NCBI RefSeq assembly: GCF_014650495.1
Contig: NZ_BMVB01000024.1
Location: forward strand, 1-64,000
Reading direction: 5' to 3'
Origin: Streptomyces cinnamoneus
GTDB taxonomy: Bacteria > Actinomycetota > Actinomycetes > Streptomycetales > Streptomycetaceae
DNA: 64,000 nucleotides
Made by a program: the position numbers and the translations under genes. The notes beneath the pieces were generated by a model that made no database searches, was not told the origin of the DNA, and saw only the letters and a list, made by a program, of their open reading frames with translations. Below are positions 36,773 through 45,000 of this stretch, piece by piece; positions within the stretch are counted from its first letter, which is position 1; each line of letters opens with the position of its first letter.

Positions 36773-36803
36773 GCGGCCCTTCCTTCGGCTGGTGGGCGGC
36801 GGG

Positions 36804-37325
36804 TTACGCCGCACCGAGCGGTTCGAGCGGTTCGAGTGCTGCGATGTCCTGCAGCGACATGTCCATCTGCTCGTGCAGGAAGCGCACGATGGTCCAGTGG
36901 GGCAGCGCGCCTTCGTCGAAGGGGCCGAACGCGCGCACGTAGAGCGGTATCCAGCGCAGAGCCTCCTCCAGCGCCTGCTCCCGGCCCGGCTCCTGCTGGT
37001 AGTCCTCGTAGGCGATGCTGCGGTGGTGGATGAAGAAGCGGCCGGGCAGCCGCTCCTCGCACAGGGCGCGGTACTCGCGGGTCTGCAGGATGAGGTAGTG
37101 CCATATCTCGTCGATGTCCTGCTCGACGGGCAGGAACAGGCCGGCGAGCCGGTCCTGGTGGCGGGAGACGAGGTAGAGGTAGCGGAGGCATTCGGTGACC
37201 TGGCGCTCGACGCGGTCCGGCGTCTCGCCGGTCTTGTCGGCGAAGTGCGTCACCACCTCGGCGTGGAGGCTGTCGCCGAGCAGCGCCTTGAGGTCGTCGG
37301 CGGAGACCTTCGGCTGTGTGGTCAT
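36804..37325 (-). CDS. 173-residue protein resembling glycine-rich-domain (GRDP) proteins
   Basis: No catalytic family is recognised. The segment VEQDIDEIWHYLILQTREYRALCEERLPGRFFIHH resembles the D-x-x-WH...T..Y...C motif of so-called glycine-rich-domain-containing proteins, whose biochemistry is unclear. The protein is helical, acidic and has no membrane span or signal peptide. Conserved-looking Asp, His, Cys and paired His residues could bind metal. It sits 22 bases after the adenylate-forming enzyme and 31 bases before the MFS gene, so it is probably part of the same operon and may take part in peptide modification or recognition. Confidence 0.7.
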   Translation of the reverse strand: MTTQPKVSADDLKALLGDSLHAEVVTHFADKTGETPDRVERQVTECLRYLYLVSRHQDRLAGLFLPVEQDIDEIWHYLILQTREYRALCEERLPGRFFIHHRSIAYEDYQQEPGREQALEEALRWIPLYVRAFGPFDEGALPHWTIVRFLHEQMDMSLQDIAALEPLEPLGAA

Positions 37326-37347
37326 GGTGTTCGTCCCGTCCGGAGGG

Positions 37348-38586
37348 TCAGAGGTCGTCGGCGAGCCAGGCGTACTTGCCGGATTTCCCGATGGGTATGC
37401 GGGTGCGGTGCCGCAGGGAGCACGAGCGGCCCGTCAGCTCCTCCACGGACTGCTCCAGTGCGGTGGCGGCGGGCCCGTCGAGCGGCTGGTCGTCGAACGT
37501 CACGTACTGCAGCTCGGCCTGCGTCTCGCCCGTGACGTGCAGCTGGTGCAGGAAGACGCGGGAGGAGGCGCCGGTGACGCGGTCGTCGAGGTCGCCCTGG
37601 GAGACGGGGCCGTGGGGCGTGGCGAGCAGTTCCCGCTCGCGGCCGCAGAAGCGGGAGATCCGGGTGGGGTCCGGCGTGCCGTCGACGGTGCGGGCGCAGT
37701 CCCCCGAGCGGTAGCGGATCAGCGGCATGTGGGGATTGCGGACGCTGGTGACGATGAGGCTGTAGATCTCGCTGCCCGGGACGACGGGGACGAGCTCGAC
37801 GCTCATCTCGTCGAGGTACGGCCGGTAGCGGCCGTCGCGGTCGCTGTAGTAGAGGTAGCCCAGTTCGGTGCTGCCGAAGAGGTCGACGATGGGGCAGGCG
37901 AAGTGTTCCTGCAGGAAGCGGCGGACGTTGACCGGGGTGTACTCGTAGGCGTGGATGATGCTCGCGGGCTGCGGGAACGCGTCCTGGAGCCCCCACGCGC
38001 GGACCTTCCGCACCAGGTGCGCGAGGTGGTAACCGGAGCAGTCCAGGTGGTAGGCGCCCTGCGGGTGTTCGTCGCGGGCGGCGCGGATCTCGGCGAGCAT
38101 GCGCTCGACGTCGTCGCGCTCCCACAGCGCGGGGTCGAGCCGCAGGTTGAGGTAGCTGGTGCGGTCGTCGAGCCGCCGGTCCTCGGGGCCCGGGACCGCG
38201 GCCGGCTCGGCGCCGCGCTTCTTCGCGTTGACCCGGGCGACATGTTCGGTGGCCAGCACGGTCGTCAGCGACAGGCGCCGGCAGCCCTCGTGCCAGGTGT
38301 GGGCGATGTCGGGGTGCTCGCTCCACAGCCGGTAGTAGGAGTTCAGCAGGAAGTACGGGGGGCGGATGATCTGCATGCGGGCGTGGTTGGTACCCGTGGA
38401 GAGCACGAACTCCGCCTCGCCGGCCGCCAGTGCCGCGGCCAGGTCCGGGGTCATCCAGTTGTCCGGGAAGCCGCGGGCGATCTCGGGTTTTTCGAGTATG
38501 GGGAAGTGGCCCCGCTCGACCGACGTGCGGTAGATCGGGATGTCCCTGATCCGGTCGACGACTTCGGCCGTCGGCTGGCCCTCCAT
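37348..38586 (-). CDS. PaaK/LuxE-like adenylate-forming enzyme next to the GCIS peptide
   Basis: A 412-residue ANL-type enzyme related to phenylacetate-CoA ligase, CapK and LuxE acyl-protein synthetase. The P-loop-like segment reads VLSTGTNHARMQ, the A5 motif is DLFGSTELGYLYY, the A7-like region is LIRYRSGDCARTVDGTP, and the C terminus GKSGKYAW may carry the catalytic lysine. It would activate a carboxylate as acyl-AMP and pass it to CoA, or to a peptide side chain as LuxE does. No fatty-acid or phenylacetate genes are adjacent; the upstream neighbour is the repeat peptide. ATG 38586 follows AAGGGG. Transfer to Cys, Ser or Lys of the peptide is a hypothesis. Confidence 0.8.
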   Translation of the reverse strand: MEGQPTAEVVDRIRDIPIYRTSVERGHFPILEKPEIARGFPDNWMTPDLAAALAAGEAEFVLSTGTNHARMQIIRPPYFLLNSYYRLWSEHPDIAHTWHEGCRRLSLTTVLATEHVARVNAKKRGAEPAAVPGPEDRRLDDRTSYLNLRLDPALWERDDVERMLAEIRAARDEHPQGAYHLDCSGYHLAHLVRKVRAWGLQDAFPQPASIIHAYEYTPVNVRRFLQEHFACPIVDLFGSTELGYLYYSDRDGRYRPYLDEMSVELVPVVPGSEIYSLIVTSVRNPHMPLIRYRSGDCARTVDGTPDPTRISRFCGRERELLATPHGPVSQGDLDDRVTGASSRVFLHQLHVTGETQAELQYVTFDDQPLDGPAATALEQSVEELTGRSCSLRHRTRIPIGKSGKYAWLADDL

Positions 38587-38658
38587 GTGCCACCCCTTCA
38601 GGTGTGCTCGGTGAACGGAAGCCCCGTGCAAGGAAGCCGGTGCGCTGTGCCGCGCAGC

Positions 38659-38693
38659 GGGCCGCGGTGGCGTGGGGTCCGCCACCGCGGCCC
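38659..38693 (-). terminator. Perfect 14-bp stem-loop after the peptide gene (attenuator)
   Basis: Left arm 38659-38672 begins GGGCCGCGGTGGC; right arm 38680-38693 ends GCCACCGCGGCCC; loop TGGGGTC. It begins 33 bases after the peptide stop and lies before the enzyme gene. Partial termination here would give more peptide than enzyme, as in many RiPP operons. Confidence 0.7.
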
Positions 38694-38725
38694 TCCGGCC
38701 GGCTCAGGGGTTGATCAAGGACGGG

Positions 38726-38875
38726 TCAGGAGATACAACCGGTCTTGACCACGCTGATGCAGCCGGACTTGGACACGCTGATGCAGCCGTTCTTGGCGGC
38801 CTCGCGGGCCGAGTTGGCGGCCACCCAGCCCCGCCAGACGTCGTCCTGAGCCATCTTCTTGATCAGCTTCTCCAT
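38726..38875 (-). CDS. 49-residue precursor-like peptide with three GCIS repeats
   Basis: No known family recognised. Residues 1-27 form a charged, helical leader-like part (MEKLIKKMAQDDVWRGWVAA). Residues 28-49 contain three units on an 8-residue period, KNGCISVS, KSGCISVV and KTGCIS, so cysteines fall at 31, 39 and 47 with serines two residues later. The peptide ends exactly on the last repeat. ATG 38875 has a textbook GGAGG six bases upstream; a longer frame from 38983 crosses that site and is rejected. A consensus-like promoter lies upstream, a strong hairpin downstream, then an adenylate-forming enzyme, a 173-residue protein and an exporter. This is the architecture of a ribosomally made, modified peptide. 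No LanB/C/M, YcaO, radical SAM or lasso cyclase gene is present. Confidence 0.8.
   Translation of the reverse strand: MEKLIKKMAQDDVWRGWVAANSAREAAKNGCISVSKSGCISVVKTGCIS
38729..38794 (-). repeat. 24-bp coding repeats in the precursor-like peptide gene
   Basis: Units at 38771-38794, 38747-38770 and a shortened 38729-38746 encode KxGCISVx. The first two are near identical at DNA level; the third uses different codons (GGT, TGT, TCC), so selection on protein sequence is plausible rather than only recent duplication. Confidence 0.9.
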
Positions 38876-38939
38876 TGCGAACCTCCAGAAAGTGATGGGT
38901 TCTTCACGGCGGCGGCCCTGCGTGCGCACCTCGGCCGAC

Positions 38940-38967
38940 GGTAAAGCGGTCACCAAGAGAGTGTCAA
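38940..38967 (-). promoter_or_regulatory. Promoter of the GCIS-peptide operon
   Basis: On the minus strand TTGACA (38962-38967) is followed after 16 bases by TTTACC (38940-38945), or after 17 bases by TTACCG. The -35 box is a perfect match to the vegetative consensus. It would give an untranslated leader of roughly 55-60 bases before ATG 38875. Confidence 0.6.
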
Positions 38968-39177
38968 CGACTGGCAATGCCACGCTGTCTCAAAGTGATC
39001 CCTCGATGGCGCGTTCGACCGGATCCGGCACGATCACGCGTCGGGGGATCAGAACCGGCGGGCCCGTACAGACGTCCTCAAGGCTGTCCCGGCCGGTCCG
39101 GCGGGGGCTCCCGAGGGCCGGCCCGGCGGCTCGTGCGAGGCTCGGGGCAGTCGGGTCGGAGCAGGGACGGTGGAGCA

Positions 39178-39948
39178 GTGGCGGACATCAGCGGGCCGGC
39201 CGCGCCGAAGACACAGGCCGGCAAGGCCGTACGAGCGGGGGCGCCGGAAGGCGGCAGCGCCGCGCCACGCGGACTGATGGACCTGCGCGGACGGCACGAG
39301 GACGTACCGGCCGTCCTCTCCTACCCCCCGGGCGCCGTCGTGGTCGTCTCCGGCCTGCCCGGCAGCGGCAAGAGCACCCTGCTGCGCCGCTGGTCGCGGG
39401 CCGCCGCGGACGGCGCGGCCCCGGCGGGGCCCGGGCGGACGCCCGCCACCCCTTCCGCCGTGGACCCGCGGGCGGTGCACGTCGCGTGCGAGGCGGTGAT
39501 GCCCGCGCGCCTGCCCTACGCGGTGTACCGGCCCTGGGCGCGCCTGGAGCACTTCCGCTGGCTGCGCGCCGAGGTGCGCGGCGGCGGTCCGCTCCTGGTG
39601 CACGACTGCGGCAGCCGGGCGTGGATGCGCCGGTGGCTGGCCCGTACCGCCGGACGGCAGGGGCGCGAGCTGCACCTGATACTGCTGGACGTGGGCGCGC
39701 AGGAGGCCCTGGCGGGCCAGGCGGCCCGCGGCCGGTGGGCGTCGCGGCGGGTGTTCGCCCGGCACCGGCGCGGACTCGACCGGCTCCTGCACGCCCTCTC
39801 CGAGGGGAGCGGGCCCCGTCCGGTGACGCCGGTTCCGCAGCCGGTCGAGTCCGTGCCCGTTCCGGAGGCGGTGGCGGAGGCGGCCTCGGTGGTCCTGCTC
39901 GACCGAACGTCCCGCGAACGCGTGGCGGCGCTGACGTTCGGCCCGTGA
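39178..39948 (+). CDS. P-loop ATP-binding protein (AAA/kinase-like)
   Basis: A 256-residue protein. Walker A is clear at VVVVSGLPGSGKSTLLRRWS (about residues 55-73), and a Walker-B-like strand is LLVHDCGSRAWMRRW or LHLILLDVGAQEAL. This fits small nucleoside or uncharacterised kinases that cluster as AAA-family ATP-binding proteins. The N-terminal 35 residues are disordered. The GTG start at 39178 has AGGGACGG and GGAG close upstream. It is divergent from the GCIS-peptide operon but no shared role is shown. Confidence 0.7.
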   Translation: MADISGPAAPKTQAGKAVRAGAPEGGSAAPRGLMDLRGRHEDVPAVLSYPPGAVVVVSGLPGSGKSTLLRRWSRAAADGAAPAGPGRTPATPSAVDPRAVHVACEAVMPARLPYAVYRPWARLEHFRWLRAEVRGGGPLLVHDCGSRAWMRRWLARTAGRQGRELHLILLDVGAQEALAGQAARGRWASRRVFARHRRGLDRLLHALSEGSGPRPVTPVPQPVESVPVPEAVAEAASVVLLDRTSRERVAALTFGP

Positions 39949-40353
39949 CGGCCCCCGTGCGGCACTACCGCGCGAGGACCTTCTTGTGACCGGCGTCCAG
40001 CACCGATGGCGGCGGAGGCGACCGCGACGACGACGTGGCACCAGGGACCGGGCAGGTAGTTCGCGCGGACTGGAGGCCGCGAGCATGCGGGTGTTCGCAG
40101 CCTCCTACGCCCGCAGCCTCACCGATCCCCGCCTGGCGGAGGTCTTCCTGCACGGTGCCCGGCCCGTGGAGCGGCTCGTGCCCGGGGAGGGCCGGACTCC
40201 GCCGCCGCGTGCGCGTGCCCGTACCGGCGTGCGGAACGTGCGGCCGCCAACCGGAATGCATCCCGTGGCCCCGGGCGGCGGGCGTCACCGGCGGCGGGCC
40301 CGGGTAGGGAACCGCCCCACCGGGAACCGCCACGAACAGAAAGCGGGCAGCAC
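39949..40353. other. Intergenic region, no supported gene
   Basis: About 405 bases. A frame starting ATG 40085 encodes a short helical stretch (MRVFAASYARSLTDPRLAEV) and then low-complexity sequence running out of frame into the next gene; it might be a decayed fragment but is not supported as a gene. Confidence 0.45.
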
Positions 40354-40653
40354 ATGGCCATCGTCGTCACGTTCGAACTCGAAGGCGCCACGCAGGATGT
40401 CTACGACGCGTGCATCGACCGCATCACCGGCGGCCGCGGCTTCAGCGCCGTCGCCGACCTGCCGAAGGAGGCGGCCGGGCTGATCGCCCACGTGTCCGGG
40501 CCGGTCGAAGGCGGCTGGCGGGTCACCGACGTCTGGGAGTCGGCCGAGGCGTTCGAATCCTTCGCCGCCGTCCTCGCCCCGATCGTCTCCGACCTCGGCT
40601 TCGGGCACGTCCAGCCGCAGGTCACCCCCGCCCACAACGTCGTGATCCACTGA
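40354..40653 (+). CDS. Small dimeric alpha-beta barrel-like protein
   Basis: A 99-residue protein with the strand-helix pattern of the ABM/Dabb ferredoxin-like fold (MAIVVTFELEGATQDVYDAC, GWRVTDVWESAEAFESF). Homologous small proteins in Streptomyces are annotated as hypothetical or as putative monooxygenases; no catalytic residue can be assigned. Weak ribosome site. A strong hairpin follows at 40658-40695. Confidence 0.75.
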   Translation: MAIVVTFELEGATQDVYDACIDRITGGRGFSAVADLPKEAAGLIAHVSGPVEGGWRVTDVWESAEAFESFAAVLAPIVSDLGFGHVQPQVTPAHNVVIH

Positions 40654-40657
40654 CCTC

Positions 40658-40695
40658 CTCCGGGCCGCCGGGGGCGAGGCCCCGGCGGCCCGGAG
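40658..40695. terminator. Bidirectional 16-bp terminator hairpin
   Basis: Arms 40658-40673 (CTCCGGGCCGCCGGGG) and 40680-40695 (CCCCGGCGGCCCGGAG) are perfect, with a 6-base loop. It sits exactly between two convergent genes. Confidence 0.88.
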
Positions 40696-40698
40696 CGG

Positions 40699-41847
40699 CT
40701 AGTACCGCAGGACGGCGGCCACGCGTTCCTCCCCCACGAGGGTGTCGTCGGGGAGGAACTCGATGTCGGCACCGTTGTTGAGGGCGGTCTCGACGATCTC
40801 GTCCACGACGTCCTCGCGGATGGTGGGGTCCGCCGCCAGGGGCTCGGTGGGCGTCTCGACCCGCACGGGGTGACCGCCGTTGCCGTCGACGCGGGCGGTG
40901 ACCTGGTAGTGGTCCTCGACCGCGAGGAGCGCGACCCGGCCCTGGCGGACGGTCTGCCAGATCTCGTCCAGCCCCGAGGTGAAGCGCCGTGCGCCGCGCG
41001 CGTCGTCGAGGCGGCGCAGCACTTCGCCGCGGCGTGACGTGCGGCGTTCGGCGAAGGCGGGGTGCAGCAGGTCGAGGATCGCGTGCGCGGACTTGCCGGC
41101 CGCGCCGCCGTTCTCGACACGGGCGGCGATCGCCCCCGGGCTGGGGAACTGCTTCTCGAACAGGGCGATCTGTTCCCGCAGGCCCACCACGTACAGCGGC
41201 CGGGGCCGGCGCTCCAGCACGGGGGCGAGCACCCCGGCGACCGCGCGCATGTACTGGCGCTCGCGCTCCACGTGCGACTCCTCGCGCGCGGACAGGGAGT
41301 GGCTGCCGACCTTGTCGAAGTTGCGGCCGGGCAGCGCGTCCTCGTGGTCGGGGAGCTCGGGCAGCACCGGGAAGCCCTCCCCCGTGACCTCCGTGAGGGT
41401 GTCCCCCGAACCGTCCCACAGCCGGGTGGCGCTCTGGGACAGCACCAGCGCCCAGTAGGGCTCGCCCAGCAGACGGGCGGCCACCAGGTTCCGGGTGAGG
41501 AAGGTGTCGGCGACGACCACACGCTGCGGCACCGAGCGGGGCAGGTACCAGAGCTGGTGCTCGCCGGGGGCGGCCAGGACGAGCAGCCCGTCGGCCGCAT
41601 GGGCGAGGTCGACCTCCGCGGCCGCCGCGTCGAGCCGGCCCTCGACGTCCATCCGGGCCGCGCGGGTGACCCTGGTGTCCTCGGCCAGCCGCCGTTTCGC
41701 CTCCGCGACCGTGTTGCGCAGCCGGACCGAGTCCTCGGCGCTGTACGGGGAGCGCCGGTTGATGGGCAGCTGCAGGGACACCGCCGGATACTCGCGCGGG
41801 CGGCGCAGGTCACGGAGTGTCGCCTCGGTCAGGTCACCGATATCCAT
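40699..41847 (-). CDS. baeRF family 3-like protein (bacterial archaeo-eukaryotic release factor fold)
   Basis: A 382-residue protein resembling the bacterial aeRF-1-like (baeRF_family3) group: YPAVSLQLPINRR near the N terminus, a central ALVLSQSATRLWDGSGDTLTEV strand, and the C-terminal DIWQTVRQGRVALLAVEDHY-like region here reading LDEIWQTVRQGRVALLAVE. These proteins are thought to act on ribosomes or stalled peptides but are hardly studied. ATG 41847 is six bases after GGAGGAGG; ATG 41853 abuts the site and is rejected. Assignment moderate. Confidence 0.7.
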   Translation of the reverse strand: MDIGDLTEATLRDLRRPREYPAVSLQLPINRRSPYSAEDSVRLRNTVAEAKRRLAEDTRVTRAARMDVEGRLDAAAAEVDLAHAADGLLVLAAPGEHQLWYLPRSVPQRVVVADTFLTRNLVAARLLGEPYWALVLSQSATRLWDGSGDTLTEVTGEGFPVLPELPDHEDALPGRNFDKVGSHSLSAREESHVERERQYMRAVAGVLAPVLERRPRPLYVVGLREQIALFEKQFPSPGAIAARVENGGAAGKSAHAILDLLHPAFAERRTSRRGEVLRRLDDARGARRFTSGLDEIWQTVRQGRVALLAVEDHYQVTARVDGNGGHPVRVETPTEPLAADPTIREDVVDEIVETALNNGADIEFLPDDTLVGEERVAAVLRY

Positions 41848-42091
41848 CGTCATCCTCCTCCGGGCCCGGTCCCCGGGCCGTATTCAGATGACCAGAGCCC
41901 GGGCCGTTCGGCCAGTCGTGCGCGGCCGCACGGAGCAACGCGTCACCGCCCGTGACGGCGCGGGGGCGAGGTCACTCGAAGGACCGGTTTCGGGTGCGGC
42001 GTGCACGGATCGCGGCCGCCGGGCGGACCGGAGGGGACAACCTGGGGCAAGAAACGCGTCCGTTGGCACAAAGGCACGAAGGACAGCACCG

Positions 42092-45000
42092 ATGCACCCA
42101 CACGGCGACGACGGCGACAGCGGCGGTTCCCCCGCCTCCACGGTGGCGCCCGGGGAGCGGTTGCGCCGGCTCCGCCAGGCGCGCGGCATGTCGCTGGCCG
42201 GGCTGTCCGACCTGGTCCACTACACCAAGGGCTACCTCAGCCGGGTGGAGACGGGCGAGAAGCCGATGACCGAGGAGGTCGCGCGGCGCTGCGAAGGGGT
42301 GCTGCGCGCGGGTGGCGAGCTGACCCGGCTGGTGTCGCAGGCCGCGGACGGCCGGCGCGGCGGGCGGGGCGCTCCGCTGGAGGTCTGCCCCTACCGCGGC
42401 CTGGCGGCGTTCGGCGCGGCGGAGGCGGACTGGTTCTTCGGGCGCGAGCGGGCGACGGCGGCGCTGGTGCACCTCCTCACGGAGCGGCTGGACGGCTCCG
42501 GGCCGACCGCCGTCGTCGCCGCCTCGGGCACGGGCAAGTCCTCGCTGCTGCAGGCGGGCCTGGTGCCCGCGCTGCACCGCGGGGTGCTGCCGGTGAAGGG
42601 GTCGAGCCGCTGGCCGGTGCTCACCCTGCGGCCCGGGGACCGGCCGGTGGCCGAGCTGCTGGCGCGCGTCGCGCAGACCTGCGGCGCCGCCCACGGCGAC
42701 CTGCGGCAGGCGCTCGACCGGGGACCGGGCGCGTTCGCCCGCGCCGTCCACGCGGCGCTCAACGCAGGCGGCGCCGGCGGGGGCCCGGACCCGGTACGAC
42801 TCGTGCTCGTCGTCGATCAGTTCGAGGAGCTGTTCACCCTGTGCGCGGACGCGCACGAGCAGACGGTGTTCGTGCGCGCCGTGCACGCGCTGGCCACCGG
42901 CCCCGCCTTCCCCGGCGGCCGGGACGGTTCCGCGGCGCTGGTGGTCCTCGGCGTGCGGGCCGACTTCTACGGCCGCTGCCTGGCCTTCACCGAGCTGGCG
43001 GCCGCCCTGCGCGACGGCCAGCTGCCGCTGGAGCCCCTGCGGGCGCAGGAGATCCGGGAAGCGGTCGTCCGCCCGGCCCACGCCGTGGGCCTGGAGCCGG
43101 AGCCCGGGCTCGTGGAGCTGCTCCTGCGCGACCTCGGCGCCGCCGACGGCGGCGAGGGGACCGGCGGCTACGGGCCCGGCGCGCTCCCCCTGCTGTCCCA
43201 CGCGCTGCTGGCGACGTGGCAGCGCCGCACCGAGGGGGCTCTGACGGTCGAGGGGTACCAGCAGGCGGGAGGGATCGCCGGGGCGGTGGCGGCGACGGCG
43301 GAACGGGCGTACGCGCGGCTGTCGCCGGCCCGTCAGGAAGCCGCGCCGCACGCCCTGCTGCGGCTGGTGCGGGTCGACGAGGACGGCCGGGCCACCCGCG
43401 CCCGCGTCTCGCGCGAGCAGTTGTCCCAGGAGGCGGGCGCACGCTCCGGTGCGGTCCTTCAGGTGGTGGAGGAGTTCGCGCGCGCCCGGCTGCTCACCGT
43501 CGACGCCGACGGCATCACCCTGGCGCACGAGGCGGTGCTGCGCGCCTGGCCCCGGCTGCACGGGTGGATCGAGACGCACGCCGCCACGCTGCACGCCCGG
43601 CAGCAACTGGGCGCGGCCGCCCGGCAGTGGGACGCGGAGGGCCGTGACCCGGCGCTGTTGCCGCGGGGCAGCCGGCTCGTGGCCGCCCGGGAGCTGGCGG
43701 CACACCCCCTGGGCACGGTCAGCGCCGTCGAGCAGGCGTTCGTGGACGCGGCGACGGCCCACGCCGCCGCCGAGCTCGCGGCGGAACGGCGGCGCACCCG
43801 CCGGCTGCACCGGCTGCTGGCGGCCCTGGCCGTGCTCCTCGTGCTGACCGTGACCGGGGGCGCGGTGGCGCTCCACCAGGGGCGGCAGGCCGTGGCCGAA
43901 CGGGGAGCGGCCCGCTCGGCCGGACTCGCCTTCCGCGCCACCGCGCTGAGCGCCTCCCGGCCGGAGGTGTCGATGCTGCTGGCGACCGCCGCCTGGCGGC
44001 AGGCGCACACCGCCGCTGCGGCCGGGGCGGTCCTCAGCTCCCAGGCCCAGTCCTACGCCGGGCGGCTGACGGGGCACCGGGGGCCGGTGCTCGCCGCGGC
44101 GTGGCAGCCGGGCGCCGGGCGGCTGCTGTCGGCCGGCGCCGACGGGACCGTACGGCAGTGGGACACGGCGGGCCGGCGGCAGGGACGCGTCGTCGCCCGG
44201 GGCCGCGCGGCCGTGCGGGCGCTGGCCGGCGCCCGGGAGGGCGGGCTCGCCGCCTGGGGCGACGACACGGGGGCGGTGTCGCTGTGGGACGCCGGCACCG
44301 GGCGCGTCTCCCGCGTGGCGGGCGGACACCGCGGCGCCGTCCGGGCGGTGGCCCTGTCCGGTCGCGGCGAGCTGCTGGCGTCGGCGGGTCGGGACGGGAC
44401 GGTCCGGCTCGTGCGCCCGGGCGCCGCCGCGGATCCGGAGACCGCCGACGTCGGCCTCGGACCGCTGTACGCGGTGGCCGTCACCCGGGACGGGGGGCAG
44501 GTGGCCGCGGCCGGTCTGGACGGGCGGGTGTGGCTCAGGGACACGGGGACGGGACGGACGCGGGTCATCGGCACCACGGCCCACGGCCAGGTGCGCTCCC
44601 TGGCCTTCTCCCCCGACGGACGGCACCTGGCCGCCGGCGAGTGGCGGGACGACGTCGGGCTGTGGAACACCGCAACCGGTGAACGGGAGGCGGCCCTGGA
44701 GGGCATGCAGGACTCCGTGCTGGCCGTCGCGTTCTCCCCCGACGGCACGCGCCTGGCGGCGGCGGGCCAGGACGACACCGCGTGCGTGTGGGACCTCGCG
44801 GGCCGGCGCCGGACCGCCGTGCTGGCCAGTCATCTCGGGCCCGTGCACGGCATCGCCTTCTCCCCCGACGGCCGGTCGCTGGCGACGGCCGGCGAGGACG
44901 GCACCCTGCGGTTGTGGACGCCGCGTGCCGCGGCCGGGGCGGTGCCGTCCGGCTCCGCCTGGCTGGACGCGGCCCTCAGCCCGGACCGTTCGCTGCTGGC

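Noticed and set aside
35480..38875. Lanthipeptide, sactipeptide, thiopeptide or lasso peptide cluster
   Set aside because: No lanthionine synthetase, radical SAM protein, YcaO protein, lasso cyclase or dedicated peptidase is encoded nearby, so no known class fits.
38726..38983. Longer 85-residue version of the GCIS peptide
   Set aside because: The extra 36 codons include the perfect GGAGG ribosome site and the predicted 5-prime untranslated leader; the start at 38875 is far better supported.
40085..40483. Possible gene starting at ATG 40085
   Set aside because: Only its first 35 codons look protein-like; the rest is low-complexity and runs out of frame into the real gene at 40354.
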